The translations under genes were made by a program, and so were the position numbers. From Rhodoplanes serenus (GTDB lineage: Bacteria; Pseudomonadota; Alphaproteobacteria; Rhizobiales; Xanthobacteraceae): a DNA stretch of 35,032 bases. Below, piece after piece: positions 8,302 through 17,275 of the stretch. The notes under the pieces are model-generated. The model did no database searches. It had not been told where the DNA came from and was given only the letters and a program-made list of their open reading frames with translations. Each line of letters begins with the position of its first letter. Position 1 is the stretch's first letter. The stretch covers positions 1 through 35,032 of the forward strand of contig CAMAWG010000026.1 in assembly GCA_945861855.1 (NCBI GenBank), read 5' to 3'.

Positions 8302-9201
8302 ATGCTGACACGGGCGACGGAAACCCTGATCGAGCAGTCCCTGCTCTATCCCGGCGGCTTCATCTCGCCGCTGGAGATCGAGGATGCGGTGCACCGCGCG
8401 CTGGCCGAGGATCTCGGCCGCGCCGGCGACGTCACCTCGATCGCCACGATCCCGCCCGGCACGCCGAGCCGCACGGTGATGGTGGCGCGCAAGGCCGGCA
8501 CCATCGCCGGCCTGCCGCTCGCCGCCGCCTGCTTCCGCAAGCTCGCGCCCGACATCGAGATCGTGCCCGTGGTGCGCGACGGCGCGAGTGTCGGGGCGAA
8601 AACCGTACTGATGCACATCAACGGCGACGCGCGGGCCGTGCTTTCGGCCGAGCGCGTGGCGCTCAACTTCCTGCAGCATCTATCGGGGATCGCCACCGCG
8701 ACCGCCGCCTATGTCCAAAGGGTGGGCACGGGAAAAACTCGCATCTGCTGCACGCGGAAAACCACGCCGGGGCTGCGCGCGCTGGAAAAATACGCCGTGC
8801 GCTGCGGCGGCGGCTTTAACCACCGCTTCGGGCTCGACGACGCCATTCTGATCAAGGACAACCACATCGCAGTCGCGGGCGGCATCCGCGCCGTGCTGGA
8901 GCGCGCCAGAGCCAGTGCCGGCCACCTGGTCAAGATCGAGATCGAGGTCGACTCGCTCGATCAGTTGCAGGAGGTGCTCGACTGCGGCCTCGCCGACGTG
9001 GTGCTGATCGACAATTTCGACATCGCGTCGATGAAAAAGGCCGTGGCGCTGGTCGCGGGCCGGCTGGTGATCGAGGCGTCCGGCGGCATCACGCTCGACA
9101 GCATCGCGGACATTGCCGCAACCGGCGTGGACTACGCCTCGTCCGGCGCGCTGACCCATTCGGCGCCGGCGCTGGATGTCGGGCTTGATATCGAAATCTA
9201 G
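8302..9201 (+). CDS. nadC: Nicotinate-nucleotide pyrophosphorylase (carboxylating)
   Basis: NadC converts quinolinate and PRPP to nicotinate mononucleotide. The 299-residue protein contains the N-terminal ALAEDLGRAGDVTS block, SAERVALNFLQHLSGIAT, the substrate-binding arginine and lysine cluster TRKTTPGLRALEKYAVRCGG, the HRFGLDDAILIKDNH stretch, and the barrel-end VIEASGGITLDSI and GVDYASSGALTHS. Length and motif order are normal for type II phosphoribosyltransferases. About 15 N-terminal residues before the conserved region suggest either a slightly extended protein or a start a few codons later. It sits immediately after nadA, in one operon under the upstream palindrome. Confidence 0.95.
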   Translation: MLTRATETLIEQSLLYPGGFISPLEIEDAVHRALAEDLGRAGDVTSIATIPPGTPSRTVMVARKAGTIAGLPLAAACFRKLAPDIEIVPVVRDGASVGAKTVLMHINGDARAVLSAERVALNFLQHLSGIATATAAYVQRVGTGKTRICCTRKTTPGLRALEKYAVRCGGGFNHRFGLDDAILIKDNHIAVAGGIRAVLERARASAGHLVKIEIEVDSLDQLQEVLDCGLADVVLIDNFDIASMKKAVALVAGRLVIEASGGITLDSIADIAATGVDYASSGALTHSAPALDVGLDIEI

Positions 9202-9208
9202 CAGCTAG

Positions 9209-9357
9209 TGTCCCGAGCGCAGCGCAGCACGAGCAACGCGAAGTGGTGCGCTGCGGACCCCGGACCCCGGTTCACTAAAAAGCATAAGCAAGCTGGGTCC
9301 CGGATCAGCGTCGCACCGTTTCGCGCTTCGCGCTCACGCTGCGCCGCATCCGGGACA
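9209..9357. repeat. Structured intergenic repeat after nadC
   Basis: Two hairpins occupy the gap between the convergent nadC and hydrolase genes. CGCAGCGCA (9218-9226) pairs with TGCGCTGCG (9247-9255), and GTCCCGGAT (9297-9305) pairs with ATCCGGGAC (9348-9356). The composition resembles the palindromic intergenic elements frequent in Bradyrhizobium-like genomes, which is recollection and not a comparison made here. It may serve as a bidirectional transcription stop. Confidence 0.5.
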
Positions 9358-9369
9358 AGGAAGCTGCCT

Positions 9370-10626
9370 TTACAGCCGCGCCCTGTTCGGGTCGTCCGCG
9401 ACCGGCGCCTGCGACTGGTTGAGTGGCGGCACTTCCGAGCCGTCGCCCCAGTTGCGCGGGCGGTAGAAGCTGTGCACGCCGATCTTGTAGAGCCGCTTCA
9501 TCTCGTTCACCCAGGACGGATGCACCCAGTAGGCGTGGTAGTGCGTGGAGTGGCCGATCTCCGACAGCCACAGCTTGCCGTCGAGCATGTCGCGAGCGAT
9601 CTCGTTGGCCTGCGCCCACATGTCGGGCTCGGTGATCACGTCGGGGATGCCGTCGCAGGCGAATGTGAACTGGCAGGCGAGCTTGCGATGCTTGTTCTGA
9701 TAGACGACGCCGCAGACATTGGTCGGGTAGTAGCCGGAGAACACCCGGTTCATCACCACCTGGGCGACCGCGATCTGGCCGCGCTTCACCTCCCCGCGCG
9801 ACTCGAAATAGATGGCCTCGGCGAGGCATTTTTCGGACTTGGGTCTGGATATGGCATTGAGGCCGAGCCGCTCGGCCGGGGTCCTCGGCCGCTTGCCGGC
9901 TCCGGTGACCTCGCCTTTGGGCGCGACGGTTTCGCCCGGCACCGCCGGGGGCATCTCGAATTTGAGGTCCGCCGGGGGCGACGCGAGCGCCGAGCGCTTG
10001 ATGTCGGGATCGTGCGCGGGCGCCTCGATCAGCACCTGCTCGTCCGCCGGCCAAGGCTGGATGATGCCGACCGCCTCGCCGAACGGGCTATTGCCGAAAT
10101 AGAGCCTTCCGAGCCGCACAGCCGCGTTGTTCTCGGCCTCGCCGTCGGCAGGTCTGGGGAACGACACGGTCTTCACCCGCCCGGGCGTGAGGTCGCGGGT
10201 GCCGCCAGCCGGCCATTCGTCCTCGCGGGGTCGCGAAACCAGAAGGTCGCCCTTGAGCCTGCGGTTAACCGCCGGAAACCCGAGCGGCGGCCGCTGCGCC
10301 GGCCCCGCCGCGCCGGAGGGATCGCGCCCGAGCGAGCCGGTGACTTCGAGATCGGTGGTGCCGATGCTGGCCAGCCGATAGGATGGCGGCTCGGGGATCA
10401 GGGTGCCAATGGGCTGCGGAAAGCTGAAGGTCGCGGCGTGGATCGTACCGAACGGCGAGGCCAGCATGTGCGCGCGGGCGCGCTGCGACACCTCGGTCTG
10501 CCGAGCCATGAGCGCCACGAGGTCCTGGTAGCCGATCGACTTCGGCATCAGGCTCATCATCAGGACGCTGAGGCCGAAGGGACCGTAGTATCGGATTCCC
10601 TTCGGCCTTTTACGCAACGCTACCAT
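9370..10626 (-). CDS. SleB-type cell wall hydrolase
   Basis: The C-terminal third carries the Hydrolase_2 (SleB/CwlJ) domain: CLAEAIYFESRGEVKRGQIA, with the likely catalytic glutamate, then VVMNRVFSGYYPTNVCGVVY, CQFTFACDG and HSTHYHAYWVHPSW. These enzymes cleave the glycan strand of peptidoglycan. The first 30 or so residues include a hydrophobic segment (YYGPFGLSVLMMSL), probably a membrane anchor or export signal, followed by a long proline-rich linker without recognised domain. I placed the start at the ATG at 10626 (418 residues), after a GTGGGG stretch; an upstream ATG at 10701 would add 25 Cys/Arg-rich residues with no protein-like character. It is transcribed towards nadC and is separated from it by the structured repeat. 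The role in growth or division is not evident. Confidence 0.85.
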   Translation of the reverse strand: MVALRKRPKGIRYYGPFGLSVLMMSLMPKSIGYQDLVALMARQTEVSQRARAHMLASPFGTIHAATFSFPQPIGTLIPEPPSYRLASIGTTDLEVTGSLGRDPSGAAGPAQRPPLGFPAVNRRLKGDLLVSRPREDEWPAGGTRDLTPGRVKTVSFPRPADGEAENNAAVRLGRLYFGNSPFGEAVGIIQPWPADEQVLIEAPAHDPDIKRSALASPPADLKFEMPPAVPGETVAPKGEVTGAGKRPRTPAERLGLNAISRPKSEKCLAEAIYFESRGEVKRGQIAVAQVVMNRVFSGYYPTNVCGVVYQNKHRKLACQFTFACDGIPDVITEPDMWAQANEIARDMLDGKLWLSEIGHSTHYHAYWVHPSWVNEMKRLYKIGVHSFYRPRNWGDGSEVPPLNQSQAPVADDPNRARL

Positions 10627-10870
10627 CCCCACGCTCACGCAACGGACGCAACAACTCGGTACGCAACGCGACGCAACACACGCGTCAACACCGGGCGCCA
10701 CTGTGGCTCCAATGCGACATGTTCTTTTATGGTCGGATTAACCTTGCGAAGCCGTTAATCGCGGCGCGCTGTGCGGCGCGGCGGCGTCATAGCGCGCAGG
10801 CGATGGCGCACAGGCGATGGCGCCGCTGGGCGCAGGCAGTGGTAAATGTTTTGTCAACCAATGCGCGCCG

Positions 10871-11203
10871 TCACAGCGGGGACGACAGCACCGCCGAGAA
10901 AAAATTGCCGATCAGAAACGACGCAAGGCCGAGCGCACAGCCGATTCCAAGCGCACGGTCCGGGATCACCTCGGGCACCGGCCGCGCCAGCAGGGCGCGC
11001 AGCGCAAGCAAGGCCACGCCGACCAGGATAAAGAACAACACCACCGGATGGGCGAACACGCCGTCGCCGAGCGGCCGCCATTCGCCGAACAAGCCGAAAC
11101 CCAGTCCGCCCAGCACCATCGGGCCATACCAGGCCCAAAGCGAAAACGGCCGGCCGGTTTCATCCCGGCCGGCCGTCCTTGAAGGGAGCTTGCGCTCCTT
11201 CAC
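10871..11203 (-). CDS. Small membrane protein of a TAXI-TRAP operon
   Basis: A 110-residue protein with three hydrophobic segments (WAWYGPMVLGGLGFGLFG, PVVLFFILVGVALLALRALL, GIGCALGLASFLIGNFF). Small proteins with a similar SLWAWYGP-like opening are, from memory, common next to TAXI-type TRAP genes, which favours an accessory role; no function is known to me. The GTG at 11203 overlaps the binding-protein stop as GTGA, suggesting coupled translation. A strong hairpin with a T run lies inside the first 25 codons. The ATG at 11119, which begins an 82-residue form beyond that hairpin, is a reasonable alternative start. Confidence 0.6.
   Translation of the reverse strand: MKERKLPSRTAGRDETGRPFSLWAWYGPMVLGGLGFGLFGEWRPLGDGVFAHPVVLFFILVGVALLALRALLARPVPEVIPDRALGIGCALGLASFLIGNFFSAVLSSPL
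11141..11176 (-). terminator. 12-bp stem hairpin with T run after the TRAP binding-protein gene
   Basis: On the minus strand ACGGCCGGCCGG and CCGGCCGGCCGT form a perfect 12-bp stem (11146-11176) around a 7-base loop, followed by TTTTCG. It sits 24 bases beyond the binding-protein stop and would end or attenuate the transcript. If the downstream gene starts at 11203, the hairpin lies within its coding region. Confidence 0.65.
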
Positions 11204-12168
11204 ATCTTCACGCCCTTGTCGGAGAAGTATTTCGTCGCGCCCGGATGCCACGGGATCGGCGAGTGCTTCGGCGTCTGGTTGGCGAGCTCGATGGCCTTGG
11301 CCTCGCCGTGCACGGCGATCAGCTCGTCCTTCTTCTCGATGAAGGTCTTGACGATGTCGTAGGCGACCTTGTCCGGCAGGCTGGCGTTGGCGACCAGGAT
11401 GTTCTGCACGATGGTGATCTTGTTGTCCTTGTCCTGGCCCGGATAGGTCTTCGCCGGGATGACGCCGGTGGTGTAGATGCCGCCGTACTTCTTGTTCATG
11501 GCATCGACCGCTTCGGTGTGATCGATCAGCTTGATCTTGACGCCTGGCGACGCGCCGAGATCGGTCACCGCAGCGGTCGGCAGGCCGCCAACCCAGAAGT
11601 AGGCGTCGATCTTGCCGTCCTTGATCGCGTTGGTGGACTCGGCGACACCGAGCCGCTCGCGCTTCATGTCCTTGTCCTTGTCGAGACCCGCGCCCTCGAT
11701 CACGCGGAACGCCATGACTTCGGTCGCGCTGCCGGGCGAGCCGGTGGAGACGCGCTTGCCCTTGAGGTCCGACATCTTCTCGATGCCCCTGCCCTCGACC
11801 GTCACGACATGCATGCGGTTCGGATAAAGCACCATCAGGGTGCGTACATCGACCTTGTTGCCCTTGAACTTGTCCTCGCCGTTGAGCGCGTCGAGGGCTG
11901 CGTCCACCATCACCAGGGCGACTTCGCTCTGCTTGGAGCCAATCAGCTTGAGGTTGTCCACCGAGCCGCCTGTGACACGGGCGGTCGCGGCGTAGCCCGG
12001 CACATGTTTGGTCAGCACGTTGGCCATGCCGCCGCCGAGCGGGTAGTAAACGCCGCCGGTGCCGCCGGTGGCGATCGCGATGTTGACCTGTTGGGCCAAC
12101 GCCCCGCCGGCAACGAGCGCGGCGCCCGCGACCAGAGCGCCGAAGATCAGTCCTTTGCGTTTCATCAT
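11200..12168 (-). CDS. TAXI family TRAP transporter solute-binding protein
   Basis: A periplasmic binding protein of the TAXI branch of tripartite ATP-independent transporters. The N-terminus MMKRKGLIFGALVAGAALVA followed by GGALAQQ is a clear signal peptide, cut after ALA. The mature start has the family signature IAIATGGTGGVYYPLGGGMA, and ATARVTGGSVDNLKLI, RVSTGSPGSATEVMA and DAYFWVGGLPTAAV follow in the usual order. Length (322 residues) is typical. The second ATG, at 12165, is better spaced from the GGGAGA site and may be the true start. The gene follows the permease gene by 19 bases and the two must work together; the solute is unknown (dicarboxylates or glutamate-like acids are known for some members). 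Confidence 0.93.
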   Translation of the reverse strand: MMKRKGLIFGALVAGAALVAGGALAQQVNIAIATGGTGGVYYPLGGGMANVLTKHVPGYAATARVTGGSVDNLKLIGSKQSEVALVMVDAALDALNGEDKFKGNKVDVRTLMVLYPNRMHVVTVEGRGIEKMSDLKGKRVSTGSPGSATEVMAFRVIEGAGLDKDKDMKRERLGVAESTNAIKDGKIDAYFWVGGLPTAAVTDLGASPGVKIKLIDHTEAVDAMNKKYGGIYTTGVIPAKTYPGQDKDNKITIVQNILVANASLPDKVAYDIVKTFIEKKDELIAVHGEAKAIELANQTPKHSPIPWHPGATKYFSDKGVKM

Positions 12169-12187
12169 GTTCTCCCTTTCGATTGCT

Positions 12188-14242
12188 TTAGATACCGGCT
12201 GCCGGGGCTCCTGGAGGCCCCGGTTGCATGCGCTGTTTTAGCAGGACCGCGGCGGCAATCGCCAAGCCAAATGTCGCGGTGTAGCTGATATCGCGCCCGA
12301 TAACGGCCTCCAAAAGCGCCTCGACCAGGCTCGGGAACACCAGCAGAAGGCCAGCGAGCGTCAATAGCGAGCGTTCGCTCAGCGTTGTGCGGCGCAGCGC
12401 CCAGCCTTGGGCGGCGGACGCCAGGGCCGCGAGGCCGAGCGCGGTCTTGACCGTGATTTCGACGATATCGACCCAGGAGCCGCCCGCCGGAACCTTGAGC
12501 AGGAGGCCGAGCCCCTGCGGATCGAGCACGAATACGAACGGCACCAGGAACGCCGGTAGCGTGTACTTCCAAGCCTGCAGCGTCGTCTTGTAAGGATCGC
12601 CGCCGGTGATCGCGGCCGCCGCGAACGGCGACAGCGCCGTCGGGGGCGAGACCTCCGAGAGCACCGAATAATAGAAGATGAACATATGCGCGGCGACATC
12701 GGGCACGCCGAGCTTCATCAGCGCCGGCGCCGCGATCACGGCGCAGATGATGTAGGAGGCGGTGACCGGCACGGCAAGGCCGACGATCCAGACGATCAGC
12801 GCGGTATAGATCGCGGTAAGCAGGAGGCTGCCGCCCGCGTAGTCGATGACGATCGCCGAGAACTTCAGGCCAAGGCCCGTGAGCGTGACCACACCGACGA
12901 TGATGCCGGCGGTGGCGCAGGTGGTGGCCGCGGTCAGCACCTGGGTGGAGCCGTCCGAAAGCGCCTTGACCAGGCGCTTCGGCGTGATCGCGGTCTCGCG
13001 GGTGAGAAAGCTCATCCCGAACGTCAGCACGGTGGACCAGAACACCGAGAGCGTCGGCGAATAGCCCCACAACATGAAGATGACGACTGAGATCAGCGAC
13101 AGGAAGTGGAAACCGTAGCGCGAGGTGAGCTGCCAGAGCGACAGATCCTGCGAAGTATCGACGATGCGAGCGCCGTATTTCTTGGCGTCGAGCTCCACCA
13201 TGAACAGGAGCGCGAGGTAGTAAAGGCAGGTGGGGATGGTCGCCATCCAGATCACGTCGAGGTAGCTGATCTTGAGGAACTCGGCGATCAGGAAGGCGGC
13301 GGCGCCGAGCACCGGCGGCGAAATGATGGCGCCGAGCCCGCCCGCGGCCAGCAATCCGCCGGCCGCGTTCTTCTCGAAGCCCGCGCGCTCCATCATCGGA
13401 TAGGCGACCGCGCCGACCGTCACAGTGGTGGCGACGCCCGAGCCCGACGGCCCGCCGAGCAGAAACGAGGACAGCACCACGGTGCGGCCGGCGCTGTTGG
13501 CCTTGTTGCCCATCAGCGCCATCGAGAAGTCGATGAAGAATTTTCCCGCGCCGGAATGCTGCAGGAAGGAGCCGTAGATCGTGAACAGGATGATCAGCGA
13601 CGACGATACGTCGACCGGCACGCCAAAGATGCCCTCCAGCGTGATGAACAGATGGCCGATGAGTTGACCGACGTCGAAGCCACGGTGAGTCCAGGGCTGC
13701 GGCAGATACGGCCCGAAATAGGAATAGGCCACGAATCCCAGCGCCACGACCGGAACGATCCAGCCCGTGGTGCGCCGCGTCGCCTCCAACAATAGAATGA
13801 TGAACACCACGCCGAGGATGGTGTCGAGCTGCGTCGGCGAGGTGGCGCGGTCGGTGAAATCCTCGCCGCCCTCGATGGCGTAGACGAGGATGCCGGCGCA
13901 GATCAGCCCGAGCACCACGTCCCACCAGCGGATGCGGTTGCGGAAGCGCAGGCTCATCGGGAACAGAAGGAAACTCAGCACCAGGACGAAGGCGACATGC
14001 GCATAGCGCAGCGGCTGCGTCGAAATGATGGGGAAGTCGTTGAACGGCCACGCGCCGGCGATTGCCGCATAGAGGTGGAACACCGACATCACCACCGCGA
14101 TCGTGGTGGCGACATTGCCTGCCGTCCCGGACAGCCGGTTGAACGTCCCCTCGTCAGCCTCGATGAATTGCTCGGCCTTTTTCAGCGCCTCCTCGGATAT
14201 GCCCGATGGCGCAGCCGTGGCCGGTATCGCCCCCTCCGCCAT
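12188..14242 (-). CDS. TRAP transporter permease, fused small and large subunits
   Basis: A 684-residue integral membrane protein in which the small (DctQ-like) and large (DctM-like) subunits are fused, the usual arrangement for TAXI systems. Four helices in the first 170 residues are followed by the large-subunit blocks LLGGPSGSGVATTVTVGAVA, GGLGAIISPPVLGAAAFLIA, TCATAGIIVGVVTLTGLGLK and SYIICAVIAAPALMKLGVPD, then YSVLSEVSPPTALSPFAAAA. The transporter uses an ion gradient to import solute delivered by the binding protein. I chose the ATG at 14242, directly behind a GAGGGGG site; the ATG at 14290 lacks one. It is the first gene of the three-gene TRAP operon. Confidence 0.94.
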   Translation of the reverse strand: MAEGAIPATAAPSGISEEALKKAEQFIEADEGTFNRLSGTAGNVATTIAVVMSVFHLYAAIAGAWPFNDFPIISTQPLRYAHVAFVLVLSFLLFPMSLRFRNRIRWWDVVLGLICAGILVYAIEGGEDFTDRATSPTQLDTILGVVFIILLLEATRRTTGWIVPVVALGFVAYSYFGPYLPQPWTHRGFDVGQLIGHLFITLEGIFGVPVDVSSSLIILFTIYGSFLQHSGAGKFFIDFSMALMGNKANSAGRTVVLSSFLLGGPSGSGVATTVTVGAVAYPMMERAGFEKNAAGGLLAAGGLGAIISPPVLGAAAFLIAEFLKISYLDVIWMATIPTCLYYLALLFMVELDAKKYGARIVDTSQDLSLWQLTSRYGFHFLSLISVVIFMLWGYSPTLSVFWSTVLTFGMSFLTRETAITPKRLVKALSDGSTQVLTAATTCATAGIIVGVVTLTGLGLKFSAIVIDYAGGSLLLTAIYTALIVWIVGLAVPVTASYIICAVIAAPALMKLGVPDVAAHMFIFYYSVLSEVSPPTALSPFAAAAITGGDPYKTTLQAWKYTLPAFLVPFVFVLDPQGLGLLLKVPAGGSWVDIVEITVKTALGLAALASAAQGWALRRTTLSERSLLTLAGLLLVFPSLVEALLEAVIGRDISYTATFGLAIAAAVLLKQRMQPGPPGAPAAGI

Positions 14243-14372
14243 TGTCCCCCTCTGCCCGCCTCTATTGGGCGTTACGACGCGCGTCCCCAAGAGACGCTAG
14301 CATGGCATCGGGGCAGCCGAATACCCGACGAACGTATTGACGACACCGGCGGTTTGCTGGGAACCGGGCGAC

Positions 14373-17186
14373 CTACGCCTCGCCCGCGGCCTTCTTGCCG
14401 AGCGCCGCCTGCGCCGCGGCAAGCCGCGCGATCGGCACGCGGAACGGCGAGCAGGACACGTAGTCGAGCCCGATCTCGTGGCAGAACGCGACCGACGCCG
14501 GATCGCCGCCGTGCTCGCCGCAGATGCCGACCTTGAGCTTCTTGCGGACGCTGCGCCCGCGCTCGACGCCGATCTGAACCAGCGCGCCGACGCCTTCGCG
14601 GTCGATCGAGACAAAGGGGTCACACGGCAAAATTCCACGCGAAGTGTAGATGCCGAGGAACGAGGCTGCGTCGTCGCGGCTGATGCCGAAGGTGGTCTGC
14701 GTCAAGTCGTTGGTTCCGAACGAGAAGAACTCCGCCGTCTGCGCAATCTGGTCGGCGATCAGCACCGCGCGCGGCAGTTCGATCATGGTGCCGACCTGGT
14801 AGTCGAGCTTCGCTCCGGTTTCCTTCTTCACCGCTTCGGCCATCGCGTCGATGCGCGCCTTGACGATGTCGAACTCGGCCTTGGTCGCGATCAGCGGCAC
14901 CATGACCTCCGGCACCACCGGCTTGCCGGTCCGCTTGCCCGCCTCGACCGCGGCCTCGAAGATCGCGCGCGCCTGCATCTCGGCGATCTCAGGATAGGCA
15001 ATGGCGATGCGGCAGCCGCGGAAGCCGAGCATCGGGTTGAATTCGGCCAGATCCTTGGCGCGGTGCTCGATCTTCTTGGCGTCCACGCCCATGGCGGCGG
15101 CGACCTCGGCGATGTCGTCGGCGCCGTGCGGCAGGAACTCGTGCAGCGGCGGATCGAGCAGCCGGATCGTGACCGGCAGACCCTGCATGATCTCGAACAG
15201 CTCGATGAAGTCGCCGCGCTGCATGGGCAGAAGCTTGTCGATCGCCCTGCGCCGCGACCTCTCGTCGTCGGCGAGGATCATCTCGCGCACCGCCTGGATG
15301 CGCGCCTCGTCGAAGAACATATGCTCGGTGCGGCAAAGCCCGATGCCTTCGGCGCCGAACTTGACGGCGACGCGGGCGTCCGCCGGCGTATCGGCGTTGG
15401 CGCGCACGCCGAGCTTGCGCGCCTTGTCGGCCCAGCCCATCAGCGTGCCGAACTCGCCCGACATCGCGGGTTCCGTCATCGGCACCCGGCCCAAAAGCAC
15501 CTGGCCGGTCGAGCCGTCGATGGTGACGGTCTCACCGCGCTTCAGCACAGTGTTGCCGGCCTGCATGGTCTGCGCGTTGTAGTCGACCCGCAACGAGCCC
15601 GCGCCGGAGACGCAGGGCTTGCCCATGCCGCGCGCGACGACCGCCGCGTGCGAGGTCATGCCGCCGCGCGTCGTCAGGATGCCTTCGGCGGCGTGCATGC
15701 CGTGGATGTCCTCGGGACTTGTCTCGACGCGGACCAGGATCACCCTCTTGCCGTCGGCCTTGAGCTTGGCCGCCTCGTCGGAGTTGAACACAATCTCGCC
15801 GGAGGCGGCTCCCGGCGAGGCCGACAGGCCGGTGGCGATCACATTGCGCTCGGCGTTCGGATCGATGGTCGGGTGCAGGAGCTGGTCGAGGGAGCCCGGC
15901 TCGATGCGCGCCACCGCCTCGTCGCGGGTGATCAGCTTTTCGTTCGCAAGCTCCACCGCGATGCGGAGCGCGGCCTTGGCCGTGCGCTTGCCGTTCCGCG
16001 TCTGCAGCATCCACAGCTTGCCCTGCTCGACGGTGAACTCCATGTCCTGCATGTCGCGGTAGTGCTTTTCCAGCGCGCCGTAGATGCGGGTGAGTTCCTT
16101 GAAAGCCTCCGGCATCGCCTGTTCCATCGATGGCTTGTCGGAGCCCGCCTCCTTCCGCGCGATCTCGGTGATCTCCTGCGGCGTGCGGATGCCGGCGACC
16201 ACGTCCTCGCCCTGGGCGTTGATCAGGAATTCGCCGTAGAGCCGCTTCTCGCCGGTGGAAGGGTTGCGGGTGAAGGCCACGCCCGTCGCCGAAGTGTCGC
16301 CCATGTTGCCGAACACCATCGCCTGCACGTTGACCGCGGTGCCCCAGCTTTCCGGAATGGCGTGCAGGCGGCGGTAGGTGATGGCGCGCGCGTTCATCCA
16401 CGAGCCGAACACCGCGCCGATCGCGCCCCACAATTGCGCCCGCGGGTCCTGCGGGAACGGCTCGCCCTTGTCCTCCCGCACGCGCTCCTGATAGCGCGCG
16501 ACCACATCGACCCAGTCCTCGGCGGTGAGCTCGGTGTCGAGCGTGTAGCCCGCGCGCGACTTGTGGTCCTCCAGAATGTCCTCGAAATTGTGATGCTCGA
16601 TGTCGAGCACCACGTTGGAATACATCTGGATGAAGCGGCGGTAGGAATCGTAGGCGAAGCGCCGGTCGCCGGACTGCTTGGCCAGCGCCTCGACGGTTTC
16701 GTCGTTGAGCCCGAGGTTGAGCACCGTGTCCATCATGCCGGGCATCGAGGCGCGGGCGCCGGAGCGCACTGAGACGAGCAGCGGATTGGCAGGATCGCCG
16801 AAGGTGCGGCCGGTGATGCGGGCGATGTGGGCGAGGCCCGCATCGATCTGCGCGCGAAGCGCTGCGGGATAGGTCTGCTTGTTCGCATAGTAATGCGTGC
16901 AGACCGCCGTGGTGATGGTGAAGCCCGGCGGCACCGGCAGGCCTAAGTTGGCCATCTCGGCGAGGTTGGCGCCCTTGCCGCCCAGGAGATCCTTCATGCC
17001 GGAGCGGCCCTGCGCCTTGCCGCCGCCGAAGGCGTAGACCCACTGGCCGGCGTTGCCGCCGACTGGTGTAGGGTTCCTGGCGCTTTTCTTTGCGGTCTTT
17101 TTTGTGCTCGGGCGCGCGGGCGTGCCGCCCGCCCTGGCGGATTTCCTAGCCTTTGACTTCTTAGAGGAGGAAGGACGGCGTGCCAT
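14373..17186 (-). CDS. ppdK: Pyruvate, phosphate dikinase
   Basis: PPDK interconverts pyruvate, ATP and phosphate with phosphoenolpyruvate, AMP and pyrophosphate. The N-terminal ATP-grasp region begins QWVYAFGGGKAQGR and includes GGKGANLAEMANLGLPVPPG. The central phosphohistidine domain has GGMTSHAAVVARGMGKPCVS with the catalytic His, and the C-terminal barrel ends with GICGEHGGDPASVAFCHEIG, which carries the catalytic Cys. All elements are intact. The start at 17186 gives 937 residues, about 45 more than usual, because of a Lys/Arg-rich tail (14 basic residues in the first 47) before the conserved WVYAFG. An ATG 7 codons further up is less likely. The gene lies 176 bases downstream of glyS, beyond a hairpin pair, so it may have its own promoter. 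Confidence 0.95.
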   Translation of the reverse strand: MARRPSSSKKSKARKSARAGGTPARPSTKKTAKKSARNPTPVGGNAGQWVYAFGGGKAQGRSGMKDLLGGKGANLAEMANLGLPVPPGFTITTAVCTHYYANKQTYPAALRAQIDAGLAHIARITGRTFGDPANPLLVSVRSGARASMPGMMDTVLNLGLNDETVEALAKQSGDRRFAYDSYRRFIQMYSNVVLDIEHHNFEDILEDHKSRAGYTLDTELTAEDWVDVVARYQERVREDKGEPFPQDPRAQLWGAIGAVFGSWMNARAITYRRLHAIPESWGTAVNVQAMVFGNMGDTSATGVAFTRNPSTGEKRLYGEFLINAQGEDVVAGIRTPQEITEIARKEAGSDKPSMEQAMPEAFKELTRIYGALEKHYRDMQDMEFTVEQGKLWMLQTRNGKRTAKAALRIAVELANEKLITRDEAVARIEPGSLDQLLHPTIDPNAERNVIATGLSASPGAASGEIVFNSDEAAKLKADGKRVILVRVETSPEDIHGMHAAEGILTTRGGMTSHAAVVARGMGKPCVSGAGSLRVDYNAQTMQAGNTVLKRGETVTIDGSTGQVLLGRVPMTEPAMSGEFGTLMGWADKARKLGVRANADTPADARVAVKFGAEGIGLCRTEHMFFDEARIQAVREMILADDERSRRRAIDKLLPMQRGDFIELFEIMQGLPVTIRLLDPPLHEFLPHGADDIAEVAAAMGVDAKKIEHRAKDLAEFNPMLGFRGCRIAIAYPEIAEMQARAIFEAAVEAGKRTGKPVVPEVMVPLIATKAEFDIVKARIDAMAEAVKKETGAKLDYQVGTMIELPRAVLIADQIAQTAEFFSFGTNDLTQTTFGISRDDAASFLGIYTSRGILPCDPFVSIDREGVGALVQIGVERGRSVRKKLKVGICGEHGGDPASVAFCHEIGLDYVSCSPFRVPIARLAAAQAALGKKAAGEA

Positions 17187-17275
17187 CAAATACTCTCGCT
17201 GTCGCAATTAGGGTTCTTGTGACCCTTCCCCGGCGTTTCCTCAATCGGCTTTAGCTTGTGTAGCTCAGCCTTTCC

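Noticed and set aside
10627..10870. Gene in the gap before the cell wall hydrolase
   Set aside because: Only short Arg/Ala-rich frames; the sequence has simple GCGCAGGCGATGGCGC-like repeats but no coding signal.
12165..14051. 628-codon frame in another register of the TRAP permease region
   Set aside because: Arg/His-rich translation without domains, in a shifted frame of a clear membrane permease; a product of high GC.
14337..16772. 811-codon plus-strand frame opposite ppdK
   Set aside because: Long antisense frames are common in GC-rich DNA; the translation has no recognisable family, while the minus strand encodes intact PPDK.
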